64,000 nucleotides of DNA from NCBI RefSeq assembly GCF_000621505.1, contig NZ_JHYD01000034.1, forward strand, positions 1-64,000, given 5' to 3'. Below are positions 1 to 8,026 of this stretch, in pieces. Origin of the DNA: Ruminiclostridium cellobioparum DSM 1351 = ATCC 15832 (GTDB taxonomy: Bacteria; Bacillota; Clostridia; Acetivibrionales; DSM-1351). The number at the start of each line of letters is the position of its first letter. The first letter of the stretch is position 1. The position numbers were made by a program, and so were the translations under genes. Below the pieces are notes generated by a model. The model was not told the DNA's origin, did not search any database, and saw only the letters and a list, made by a program, of their open reading frames with translations.

Positions 1-474
1 ACCGTTTTGCAAGAGCCACTTTCGCTGCTGCTAATATACATCTGGATGCTTGGATCAAACACAAATCCTTTAGTATTCTGAGTCTATTGCAATAGTACAA
101 GAACTTTTCAAACAGCATTTAAAAATCTTTGAATTTCAAAGGTTTATTTGCTGTCCCAAAAAATCTGGGCTCAAAATTACACAACTATTAATTTCTCAAG
201 GTACAATGCTTTTTCTACAAATAGCTCCATTTCACAAAGAAAATGGAGTGAAGTATTGGTTTTTCTCGAAATTACCAATTACTTTTCGAGAGTATTCTTA
301 ATATTTACTTTTTAAATGGTATAAAATTATAATATCTCAAGTCAGATGACTATGAATATGTTAACATAATTATATAACTCATATTTAGAGAACAAAATCA
401 GAATGTTCTTACTTTTCTTGTGTTATTTTTACTTGTTTTAATTGTATTCCGTCAGCGGCTCTCCTTGCCATGCA
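1..474. other. gene-poor edge, no supported gene
   Basis: No convincing gene is seen. A short open stretch on the plus strand ends at a stop near 95, and another frame is open from about 77 to 302, but neither has a start, a ribosome binding site or a recognisable product. An 8-bp perfect hairpin (CTCCATTT at 225-232 with AAATGGAG at 241-248) lies inside. The DNA is AT-rich. It could be the degraded 3' end of a gene that begins outside the window. Confidence 0.4.
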
Positions 475-1587
475 CTACCTGCCTGCCGCTTCGATCAGGT
501 CTTCCAGCAATAGAATTGATGAAATGTTTGAGGCTGCACCGATAATAATCCACGAATCAGCTTGTTCATATGGCTCCAGATACGCCAGTTCACCATCGAT
601 GGCTTTCTGCCTTAAGGAATTGGGCCTTGTCCTGCATGGTTCCAGAGCATACATGGGAGTCTCATCGGCTCTTTTGGCAATCAACGACCTGGGAAAGCTC
701 TCCAATGGTCTTATAACAAAAGCAGCTTTATCTTTTTCGGCATTTACTATCATTTCAGCCGTCATTTTGCCGCTTTCCTCAATCAAATCCAGATAACCGT
801 TGAGCTCTTTGACCTTTTCCAGGCAATTTACCGGTTCAGGCACATACTGATAGCACCTTATGGGCTGGAGAGGCAAACTGAAGCCGTATATCTCAAAAGG
901 ATCCTTTTCTTTGGGTGCCGAATCCCTGAGCAGCATTTTATCCACGGCAACAGGCAGAATATACCTTCCTCCCTTTGAAACAAACTCTCCGGCCGGCTGG
1001 ATATGAAAACCGTCATCCAGCGGCTGCCTTTCACCGGTTAAATTCCTTGTGGAATCTTTTCGGACTATGAGGGGTGAGTTGTACCTTGTGAGAATTTTGA
1101 TATTTTTTTCATAGACAGGTTCTGCCCGGTAACCCTTTATGGGAACAATACCTTTCAGACAAATCTGCTCCCCGTCCCATGAAATACTTATGGATTCCAA
1201 TATTGTCCTTGAATAGGAGCCTGTCCCGTGTACAGTCCTTACCTCGTCGGGAGTACCGAAAACTTCTGGTCCCAGGGCCGCAACAGCGGCATAAAAACCC
1301 TTTTCCCAGCCTCCATTTTCGTGAAGGTTCACATTGTCCGGATGAAGAAGATATTCCTCTCCCCTGTCCCAGGTGATTTTTTCCTCACCCAGGAAGATTT
1401 CTCCCATATCCATACCCCTTTCGGGAATAGCCGTAAAGGTCAATAATCCGTTGGATATACGCAGGATATTGATACTGCTGCCATACCTGTCTTTAAATAT
1501 CCTCTTTTCAATAAAACCGCCATGAGGCAGTTCTCTCCGGGCACCTGCCGCCAATTCCCCAAAATGAATTATATTTTCCTTACACAT
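475..1587 (-). CDS. DUF4432 family aldose-epimerase-like protein
   Basis: This protein of about 370 residues looks like the DUF4432 family, which has the galactose-mutarotase-like beta-sandwich fold. Characteristic stretches are the early GGFIEKRIFKDRYG and PERGMDMGEI segments and a late acidic/aromatic segment (YEQADSWI). Its exact substrate is not established. It is the last gene of the GH65/pgmB operon, so a role in handling free sugar anomers from phosphorolysis is an inference. An ATG 18 bases further upstream is possible, but the ATG at 1587 has a GGAG 7 bases before it and overlaps the end of pgmB by 8 bases, which suggests translational coupling. No signal peptide is seen, so it should be cytoplasmic. 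Confidence 0.8.
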   Translation of the reverse strand: MCKENIIHFGELAAGARRELPHGGFIEKRIFKDRYGSSINILRISNGLLTFTAIPERGMDMGEIFLGEEKITWDRGEEYLLHPDNVNLHENGGWEKGFYAAVAALGPEVFGTPDEVRTVHGTGSYSRTILESISISWDGEQICLKGIVPIKGYRAEPVYEKNIKILTRYNSPLIVRKDSTRNLTGERQPLDDGFHIQPAGEFVSKGGRYILPVAVDKMLLRDSAPKEKDPFEIYGFSLPLQPIRCYQYVPEPVNCLEKVKELNGYLDLIEESGKMTAEMIVNAEKDKAAFVIRPLESFPRSLIAKRADETPMYALEPCRTRPNSLRQKAIDGELAYLEPYEQADSWIIIGAASNISSILLLEDLIEAAGR

Positions 1588-2275
1588 GACCATACTCCAT
1601 TGCACAGGTGTCCTTCAGCTCAATGCAGCTTAACAGGATTACCGGTTCTATTTCCGGAAACCCGCTCACAACGATTTCGGCTTTTTGCAGGATGTCTCTT
1701 TTTCCTATTCCTACAACTCTCATGCCGGCCCGCTTTGCGCCTTCCACCCCCGCCTGTGCATCTTCAAATACAAAGCATTCGGACGGATCGATCCCCAGCT
1801 TTTCCGCCGCCTTCAAAAACACTTCGGGATCCGGTTTTGCCTTTGAAACACTGTTCCCGTCCACAACAGCATCAAAGAGCTCTGTTATGTCAAGCTTTTC
1901 AAGTATTATAGGGGCATTTTTGCTGGCCGATGCCAGGGCAGTCCTTATGCCTCTGCGTCTCAGATACTCCATGAAATCCCTTGCCCCGGGCAGTATATCC
2001 GCCGGGGTCATTTCATAGAGATATTCCTTATACCATTCATTCTTTTTAGCAGCCAGTTCCTCTTTTTTCTCCGGGGATAAATTTGTACATCCACCCACTT
2101 CAAGGAGTATTTCAAGAGATTCCATACGGCTCACGCCCTTCTGCCGCTCATTATCCTTTTCTGTAAATTCAAAGCCCAATTCCTGTGCCAGCCTTTGCCA
2201 GGCAAGAAAATGAAATCTTGCCGTATCCACAACCACGCCGTCCAGGTCAAAAACGGCCGCTTTAAATGGCTTCAT
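1580..2275 (-). CDS. pgmB: beta-phosphoglucomutase
   Basis: This HAD-superfamily enzyme interconverts beta-glucose 1-phosphate and glucose 6-phosphate. The first HAD motif, FDLDGVVVDTA, places the nucleophile Asp10 and acid/base Asp12. ASASKNAP is the second motif, KPDPEVF carries the motif-III lysine, and FEDAQAGVEGAKRAGM supplies the metal-binding acids. The cap helix carries GVSRMESLE, as in beta-PGMs. Length (231 residues) is normal. It sits 16 bases after a GH65 phosphorylase whose inverting mechanism would give exactly this beta-anomer, so the two form a phosphorolysis module. The assignment from family motifs plus context is strong. Confidence 0.93.
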   Translation of the reverse strand: MKPFKAAVFDLDGVVVDTARFHFLAWQRLAQELGFEFTEKDNERQKGVSRMESLEILLEVGGCTNLSPEKKEELAAKKNEWYKEYLYEMTPADILPGARDFMEYLRRRGIRTALASASKNAPIILEKLDITELFDAVVDGNSVSKAKPDPEVFLKAAEKLGIDPSECFVFEDAQAGVEGAKRAGMRVVGIGKRDILQKAEIVVSGFPEIEPVILLSCIELKDTCAMEYGHV

Positions 2276-2291
2276 GTGTTACCTCCAGTTC

Positions 2292-4556
2292 TTATGCTTC
2301 AAGTTGATCCTGCATTTCAAAAATCTCGTACTTTTCTTGTGTAATAGCAGCCTTATACCATTTGCCATGCCATGCCAGAGTAAACTCAAGCTTTTCCCAT
2401 TTTTCGGGGAGATGCGGCTCCAGACGTATTTCACTGCACCACATGGCGCTCTTCAAGCCTGCAAAACCATATACAATCATCTGCCACAGGCCTCCGCAGT
2501 TGGCAATGTGAATACCTTCGGCAGCTCCCTTTTTTTCAATGGACATGTCGGTTTCCATAACTTTTTTAAGGAATTTTCCGGCCTCCTCCAGCCTTCCCAG
2601 CCAGGCTGCCGTGATTCCGTAAACCGATGCCGAAAGCGATGAGTCGTGAGTGGTGATGGGTTCGTAGTAGTCATAGGAAGCAGACAGCTGCTCCCGTGTG
2701 AAATCCTCGGGATAAAGCATTATCAATTGAAGTACATCGGCTTGTTTTAAAGCCTTGGAACGGTAATTCCTCTCCTGGGATATAAAGTGTCCGAAAGGCC
2801 TTGTCCTGTCCTTCCAGATGGTGTCAAAATCCAGATCGGCATAATCCTGAAAATCTTCCGACTGGGGAATTATCCGGGTATTTGCATCAAAAGGAATTTT
2901 CAATTTCTCTCCCACATCCTTGAACCGCACTAAATCCTCCGGTGTGAGAGCAAGCCTTTTTTCAATATCCCTGTATTTATTTGCATCCTGTTTCCTGACG
3001 GTTTCCAGGTATTCAACTGTTTTTTCCAGGCTGAATTTAACCATCCGGTTGGTAAATGCATTGTTCCTGGTCATGGGCAGGTATTCATCCGGACCCATAA
3101 CGCCCAAAAGCTCATAATAGCCATTTTTATTGATATCCACCCGCTCAACCCAGTACCTGGCGGTTTCAACCATTATATCGATGCCATGATTCCATATAAA
3201 TTCCAGATCCCCGGTACCATTTACATAATGGCACAACGCGTATACAATGTCTGCCGTAATATGTATCTCATGATCGGCATATTGCCAGCATGGGCATTGC
3301 TCCTCTCCTGAAACCGAAGACTCCCAGGCATATCTTGCCCCCTGGTAGCCGTAAGCCCCGGCATTTTTACGAGCCCCCTCCAGCGTGTTGTACCTGAACA
3401 TTATCAGGTTCCTGGCAGCCTTTGGATTTGAATGGATAAAAAATGGCAGCATGTTTATTTCGGTATCCCAGAAATACCGGCCAAAATATGCTTCACCTGC
3501 ATATCCCTTGGCACATATGGCAACCCTGGGGTCATTTTCACAGTTAGACCGGATCAGGTGATATATGGATGTACGCAGCGCCAGCTGCGCTTCAAAATCT
3601 CCGGTAATTTTTATGTCACTGAATTTCCACTTTTCGCTCCAGACTTTCGCATGATTTTCATAGAGCTTTTCCCAACCATTAGCATCGAAAGCCCTTAAAT
3701 ATTTAAGCCCTCTCTCCAAAAGCTCTCCGGCCTCATTGTCCCTGCCGGTTACAACTGAAACTGCTTTCTGAACCTCCAGACAATCTCCGGCTTTTAAAAG
3801 CTTTGATCCCGAGTAAAAAACATTTTGGCCTTTCTGCTGCCTGCTCCATAAAATATTTTGGGAGGCCTTTACACTGTACAGCATTAAAATCCTGTCCCCG
3901 CCATCGGTAAGAGTTTCTGCCGAAATACAGCCGGTCTCAGGTTCTGCTGTCAATACCTCCCGGAAATGGTTGTAACCGTTGGTCCTTACGCCGGCATCTA
4001 TTCCGCAGGCAATATCAACAACGCCCTGTCCCGACAGTGCTTCAATACCGAGCTGCTGCAGGCACAGATGCTCATGGGACATACTGATGAAGCGCATATA
4101 TGTAAGCCTCAGACTCAATCCGGCTTTTGTTTCCCATATGAGGGTCCTGTAAAGGCAGCCGTTTCTCAAATCCAGCCATCTTCTATATTCCTTGACATTA
4201 CTGAGTTTCATATCCAGCTTTTCGCCGGCAATAACCAAATTCATACTTAGAAAATAAGGAAGATTAATTATTTCTTCTTTAAGCAGCGGGTGCTTACCAA
4301 CGACACCGGGTATGAAGGTGCCCCATTTGGATTCGGGATGCCTGGGCTTTTCAAGTGTGACATTTGCCGGCATCCGCAGGTATTCTTCATCCTGGGCTGC
4401 TCCTTCAAGCCCTTCTTCAAAACTCCCCCTGACATGCATATAGCCGTTGCCCTGGGTAAAAAGTCCTTCATAGTGCTTGGTGGTTTCACCGCTGAACCTG
4501 TCTTCTTTTATACACCATAATTCATCTATATCAAGCAATTGCTTCCCTGTATTCAT
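2292..4556 (-). CDS. GH65 disaccharide phosphorylase (kojibiose/maltose phosphorylase family)
   Basis: A 754-residue inverting phosphorylase that should split an alpha-linked glucose disaccharide with phosphate to beta-glucose 1-phosphate and a sugar. The N-terminal beta-sandwich (about 1-270) is followed by an (alpha/alpha)6 barrel with FWDTEI at 363-368 and GPDEY at 488-492, in which Glu491 is the expected general acid, then NNAFTNRM. The phosphate-site motif THDSSLS lies near 640. There is no signal peptide, so it acts in the cytoplasm on imported disaccharide. It follows the two permeases and precedes pgmB. Whether it prefers kojibiose, nigerose, trehalose, maltose or another linkage cannot be read from these motifs. 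Confidence 0.9.
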   Translation of the reverse strand: MNTGKQLLDIDELWCIKEDRFSGETTKHYEGLFTQGNGYMHVRGSFEEGLEGAAQDEEYLRMPANVTLEKPRHPESKWGTFIPGVVGKHPLLKEEIINLPYFLSMNLVIAGEKLDMKLSNVKEYRRWLDLRNGCLYRTLIWETKAGLSLRLTYMRFISMSHEHLCLQQLGIEALSGQGVVDIACGIDAGVRTNGYNHFREVLTAEPETGCISAETLTDGGDRILMLYSVKASQNILWSRQQKGQNVFYSGSKLLKAGDCLEVQKAVSVVTGRDNEAGELLERGLKYLRAFDANGWEKLYENHAKVWSEKWKFSDIKITGDFEAQLALRTSIYHLIRSNCENDPRVAICAKGYAGEAYFGRYFWDTEINMLPFFIHSNPKAARNLIMFRYNTLEGARKNAGAYGYQGARYAWESSVSGEEQCPCWQYADHEIHITADIVYALCHYVNGTGDLEFIWNHGIDIMVETARYWVERVDINKNGYYELLGVMGPDEYLPMTRNNAFTNRMVKFSLEKTVEYLETVRKQDANKYRDIEKRLALTPEDLVRFKDVGEKLKIPFDANTRIIPQSEDFQDYADLDFDTIWKDRTRPFGHFISQERNYRSKALKQADVLQLIMLYPEDFTREQLSASYDYYEPITTHDSSLSASVYGITAAWLGRLEEAGKFLKKVMETDMSIEKKGAAEGIHIANCGGLWQMIVYGFAGLKSAMWCSEIRLEPHLPEKWEKLEFTLAWHGKWYKAAITQEKYEIFEMQDQLEA

Positions 4557-4590
4557 TAAAATTCAATCCTTTTTCAAATAATGAAGTTTT

Positions 4591-5421
4591 TCAGCCTTTT
4601 ACGGCGCCTGCCGCCAGTCCTGATACAACCTGCTTCTGAAGCAGCATATAAACGATTATGCTTGGAATGATTACAATAACCGTAGCTGCAAACATTACAC
4701 CATAGTCACTGGCAAACTGGCTTTTAAAGTAGTAGAGTGCCAGAGGAAGTGTCCGGCTTTTGTTACCTGTTGTGAGGGTAATTGCAAACTGGAATTCATT
4801 CCAGCATAAAAGAAACTGCAATACGGCTGCCGTTCCAAACCCGGGCTTTGCAATTGGAAGAATGATTGAGACAAAGGTCCTGATGAAACCCGCCCCATCC
4901 AGGCTGGCCGATTCTTCCATTTCCTTTGGTATTGTCTGAAAATAGCTTGAAATTATATAAAGTGATGCGGGAAGCCCAAACCCTGCATAAACAATAATCA
5001 AACCAATCAGTTTGTCATACAGTCCCAATGTATTCACTGTCAGATACAATGGCTGCAGCATTGCGGCGCCAGGTATCAGCAGAGATAATGAACAGATACC
5101 TACTATGGCTTTTTTTCCTTTAAAGTCAAACCTTGCAATAACATAGGCCGACATCCCTAAAATAATCAGATTCAATATTGTACCGAAAATACCTACGATA
5201 ACACTGTTCAGGTAAAACTGTGTCAATGGTGCTATTTTAAAAGCCATCAGATAATTTGATATTTTGAAGCTTTGCGGCCATCCAATGGAATAATTGAGAA
5301 TCTCCGCATTGGTTTTGAACGAAGATATGAACACCCATATAAACGGTCCGATTGACAGAACCATTATAGTTAAAACAAACAAGTATTTTAAAATTGATAA
5401 AAGAAATTTCATTCCTTTCAA
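4591..5421 (-). CDS. sugar ABC transporter permease, MalG-type
   Basis: An inner-membrane permease of a CUT1 sugar importer, with about six hydrophobic segments and the cytoplasmic EAA loop near EMEESASLDGAGFIRTF, which docks the ATPase. It ends AAGAVKG, typical of MalG-like subunits. An ATG at 5439 overlaps the stop of the partner permease (ATGA), but the AAGGAG just inside that frame fits a TTG start at 5421 with eight bases of spacing, so I prefer TTG. Its partners are the permease and binding protein upstream. No ATPase gene is present; the importer probably borrows a shared MsmX-type ATPase encoded elsewhere. Confidence 0.9.
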   Translation of the reverse strand: MKGMKFLLSILKYLFVLTIMVLSIGPFIWVFISSFKTNAEILNYSIGWPQSFKISNYLMAFKIAPLTQFYLNSVIVGIFGTILNLIILGMSAYVIARFDFKGKKAIVGICSLSLLIPGAAMLQPLYLTVNTLGLYDKLIGLIIVYAGFGLPASLYIISSYFQTIPKEMEESASLDGAGFIRTFVSIILPIAKPGFGTAAVLQFLLCWNEFQFAITLTTGNKSRTLPLALYYFKSQFASDYGVMFAATVIVIIPSIIVYMLLQKQVVSGLAAGAVKG

Positions 5422-5435
5422 GCAAGTCACTCCTT

Positions 5436-6308
5436 TCATGTATCAGAATTGCCTATTTTAAAGATTCTCCTGTAGAGTAGTACCAATACAATTCCAAATA
5501 CAACAAGGAATGTACCAACAGTATTTGAGTATCCGAAATTATTGTCCATTAAAGCTGTCTTATAGATATACATTGGAAGATTCATTGTCTGATTTCCAGG
5601 CCCTCCGCCTGTGGTCATCATGATGATATCAAGCTTTTGCAGCATACTTGTACCCGACAGAATTACACAGGTTCCGATAATGTTTCTGAGCAGCGGCAGT
5701 ACAATATACAAATTTACTTTTATTTCGCTGGCACCGTCAATCCTGGCCGATTCGAAAAGTCCCTCCGGAATTGCCGCTATTTCAGCCAGAACCAGAATGG
5801 TAACTACGGCGGCATAGGGCAGCCAGGTCATGGTTACCGAAAAGAAGGATGTCCTGTAGTCCATAAACCAGTTTTGTGAAAAATCCTTAAAGCCGAATAA
5901 CCTGATAATACTGTTTATCGCGCCAAACTCAGGATTCAATATGCATAAAAACAGCATTCCCACGGCAGCTCCCGAAATGATATTCGGTATCATAAATACC
6001 GTTCTTGCAAACTTCCAGTAAAATTCCTTCATATTGAGAATAATGGCGAACAATACACCAATAAAAACATGAGCAGTGGACTGCAATATAATCCATATAA
6101 CGGTATTAATCAAACTCCGGGTAAAATCCGAGTCATCGGTAAACATTTTTATATAATTGCTTAAGCCGATGAAAACAGGTTTTGTTCCGGTGGCCCATTC
6201 TGTAAAAGAAGTACCGGCAAGTATAACAATTGAAACTGCATAAACTACTACAAACAGTATAATTGTCGGAATCAGGAATAAAGCTATGTAACCTTTATTT
6301 TTCGCCAT
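5436..6308 (-). CDS. sugar ABC transporter permease, MalF-type
   Basis: A 290-residue membrane protein with about six transmembrane helices. The EAA loop reads LFESARIDGASEIKV followed by the usual LPLL. It has the N-terminal MalF-type arrangement with a long first periplasmic-type loop containing FTEWATG. It lies between the lipoprotein binding protein and the second permease and overlaps the latter's upstream ATG. GGAG lies 8 bases before the ATG. It should import the disaccharide cleaved by the GH65 enzyme encoded two genes downstream; that substrate link rests on gene order only. Confidence 0.9.
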   Translation of the reverse strand: MAKNKGYIALFLIPTIILFVVVYAVSIVILAGTSFTEWATGTKPVFIGLSNYIKMFTDDSDFTRSLINTVIWIILQSTAHVFIGVLFAIILNMKEFYWKFARTVFMIPNIISGAAVGMLFLCILNPEFGAINSIIRLFGFKDFSQNWFMDYRTSFFSVTMTWLPYAAVVTILVLAEIAAIPEGLFESARIDGASEIKVNLYIVLPLLRNIIGTCVILSGTSMLQKLDIIMMTTGGGPGNQTMNLPMYIYKTALMDNNFGYSNTVGTFLVVFGIVLVLLYRRIFKIGNSDT

Positions 6309-6324
6309 TTCATCATCTCCTTAA

Positions 6325-6361
6325 ATGCAATTCTCCCCGGAACCTTCCGAGGAGAATGCAT
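6325..6361 (-). terminator. hairpin between binding protein and permease genes
   Basis: ATGCA-TTCTCC type arms (6325-6336 and 6351-6361) form a stem with one unpaired base around the loop. No strong T run follows, so it is more likely an mRNA-stabilising or partially terminating structure that lets the binding protein be made in excess over the permeases. The other two binding-protein genes in the window also have such a hairpin just after them. Confidence 0.5.
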
Positions 6362-6396
6362 TACAACTTCTATTAAATATTCAGCATTCATTTAAG

Positions 6397-7740
6397 TTAT
6401 TTGTTCTTTGCAGCCACCTCAGTAAGCTTCTTGGCAAACTGTTCGGCAGTCAGCTTATCGAAAGCCAATTCCGGATATAAATTCTTCCAGGTATCAGTTA
6501 CATTTGGGAATACAATAGTGTCAAAGTACTGGTACTTCACTTTTGCACTATTTCCTACATCAATGGTCTCTACAAATACCGGATATTTCTGTTTGAATTC
6601 TTCCGAAGGCTGTACCTTGTCTGAAACGGGTAACACGTTACCGAGTTCCAGTGCTATGGATTGCCCTTCGGCGCTGGTCTTGTACTTGATAAATTTAGCT
6701 GCGGCATCTTTTTTATCCTGGGCATCCGAACCAATCATGTACCCGACTTCATAGGACAAAAATGCTCCGCTTCCAGGGTATGCGGCAACACCCACCTTCT
6801 TGTCGAAACCCTCCGGAGACTTGCTCTTATCACTGAAATCACCGATCATCCAGGGACCGTTGGCGATAATGGCAGCTTTTCCCTGTTCGAAATTATTTGC
6901 CGCATTTGCATATACTGCTCCTATGGCATCCTTTGTTGTGTACTTCTTCAGCATTATCTGTATTTTCTTCAATCCTTCGATCATTTCGGGAGTTTCAAAA
7001 CTTGCAGGATGAAGAGTATTCATAAATTTATTTCCGGCTTCTCCGCTTGTACCTACAATTGAGGAAAGCATAAGGTTGGTGGTCCATGCATTTTCACCTG
7101 TCATCAAAGCCAGGGGGGTAAAACCTGCCGACTTTAATTTGTCGCAGTTGGCCAAAAACTCATCCCAGGTTTCAGCAGGTTTTATGCCTGCCTTTTCAAA
7201 CATCTCCTTATTGTAGAAATACCCTATAACCTGTTTTTGATCACTGATGGACCATACCTTTCCGTCACGTGTATTTGCGGCAATTGCTTCATCGCCGATA
7301 TCAGCTTTCCATTCTGAATCCTTATCCAGATATTCATTAAAAGGTGTTGCCAGATTGCCTTTTATCAATATTTCATTTATTCCGTTTTTACCCATGACAA
7401 CATCGGGAAGATCCCCTGAAGCAGCTAAAATTTTCATCTTGTCGTTATATGCCGTATCGCTTGGAATCTCTTCTACCTGGACTTTTACTTCATTACCGAA
7501 CTTTTCATTAAACTTTGCGATCTGCTCCTTCTCGAAAGCAGCAGAGTAATGGGTACCTACCCTGTATGTAGGATATTTTATTGTAACCGGGCCCTTTGCC
7601 TCTGCACCGGTCTGTGCACTGGTTTGTGTACTGGTTGATACTGCGGCGGATGTTGTGCTCTCGGAAACTGTATTTGTACCGCATGCAGCTAAAGAAGCAA
7701 CCATTAATGAAGCTAATAATAAAGCTACAGGTTTTTTCAT
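6397..7740 (-). CDS. sugar-binding lipoprotein of ABC transporter (CUT1 family 1)
   Basis: An extracellular solute-binding protein anchored by lipid. The signal peptide ends in the lipobox LAAC, with Cys20 as the lipidated residue, followed by a Ser/Thr-rich linker and a periplasmic-binding fold carrying WTTNLML, FEQGKAAIIANGPW and a C-terminal AFDKLTAEQF. The start at 7740 is chosen because AAGGAGG sits 7 bases upstream; an ATG 33 bases earlier would place the SD inside the gene. It is the first gene of the GH65 operon and has its own promoter (7792-7820). It is predicted to capture the disaccharide processed by the GH65 phosphorylase; specificity is inferred. Confidence 0.92.
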   Translation of the reverse strand: MKKPVALLLASLMVASLAACGTNTVSESTTSAAVSTSTQTSAQTGAEAKGPVTIKYPTYRVGTHYSAAFEKEQIAKFNEKFGNEVKVQVEEIPSDTAYNDKMKILAASGDLPDVVMGKNGINEILIKGNLATPFNEYLDKDSEWKADIGDEAIAANTRDGKVWSISDQKQVIGYFYNKEMFEKAGIKPAETWDEFLANCDKLKSAGFTPLALMTGENAWTTNLMLSSIVGTSGEAGNKFMNTLHPASFETPEMIEGLKKIQIMLKKYTTKDAIGAVYANAANNFEQGKAAIIANGPWMIGDFSDKSKSPEGFDKKVGVAAYPGSGAFLSYEVGYMIGSDAQDKKDAAAKFIKYKTSAEGQSIALELGNVLPVSDKVQPSEEFKQKYPVFVETIDVGNSAKVKYQYFDTIVFPNVTDTWKNLYPELAFDKLTAEQFAKKLTEVAAKNK

Positions 7741-7775
7741 CTCAATTCCTCCTTGTATGTTCAAATCATTCACTA

Positions 7776-7785
7776 GTAGCGCTAC
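7776..7785. promoter_or_regulatory. GTAGCGCTAC palindrome near transcription start
   Basis: A 10-bp perfect palindrome (12 of 14 bases when extended) lies about 7 bases downstream of the -10 box of the binding-protein promoter. The location and symmetry fit an operator for a dimeric repressor such as a LacI-family protein. It lacks the central pattern expected of a good CcpA site. Repressor identity is unknown. Confidence 0.35.
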
Positions 7786-7791
7786 GATTAC

Positions 7792-7820
7792 ATTATAAGA
7801 TGCCGGGCCAAATAAGTTAA
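7792..7820 (-). promoter_or_regulatory. promoter of the GH65 operon
   Basis: Read on the minus strand, TTAACT (7815-7820) and TATAAT (7792-7797) are separated by 17 bases, a good sigma-A type promoter with a perfect -10 and a weak -35. The weak -35 suggests activator dependence, which fits the motif immediately upstream at 7831-7849. Confidence 0.6.
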
Positions 7821-7830
7821 TTTATTATTT

Positions 7831-7849
7831 GTACTTGTTTTTGTAATAT
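7831..7849 (-). promoter_or_regulatory. putative activator site ATATYACAAAAACAWGTAC, copy 1
   Basis: On the minus strand this reads ATATTACAAAAACAAGTAC. It ends 10 bases before the -35 box. The same motif, with two changes, occurs at 15073-15091 at the same 10-base distance from an identical TTAACT -35 box. The likely binder is the YesN-type regulator encoded at 17308-18912; that link is inference. Confidence 0.5.
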
Positions 7850-7901
7850 TTCTAATTAAATTCCTCTATGCCGGAAGATTAACAGTTAAATTCCAAATTA
7901 A

Positions 7902-7926
7902 TTGTAATATCTTTACTATTGTATGA
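7902..7926. repeat. 25-bp direct repeat, copy 1
   Basis: A 25-base sequence, TTGTAATATC at its start and TATTGTATGA at its end, is repeated exactly at 15321-15345. Both copies are in the upstream regions of the two genes that share the 19-bp activator motif, and on the minus strand both contain ATATTACAA, the first half of that motif. It may be an additional upstream binding site. Confidence 0.5.
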
Positions 7927-7955
7927 TTTTTTTGACTTCATATTTTCTATAGCCA

Positions 7956-8013
7956 AAAAGTGCACCTCAATATAATAGAAACATTTGGTTTACTATCATT
8001 TGGGTGCACTTTT
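7956..8013 (-). terminator. terminator of the giant SLH gene
   Basis: AAAAGTGCACC (7956-7966) pairs perfectly with GGTGCACTTTT (8003-8013); the 36-base loop can pair further. On the minus strand the stem ends in a T run (TTTTTGG). It begins 14 bases after the stop codon of the 2316-residue gene. Confidence 0.75.
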
Positions 8014-8026
8014 CAGTTCAGGTTAT

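Noticed and set aside
3-95. possible 3' end of a transposase gene at the left edge
   Set aside because: Only about 30 codons, no recognisable motif and no terminal repeats visible; cannot be supported.
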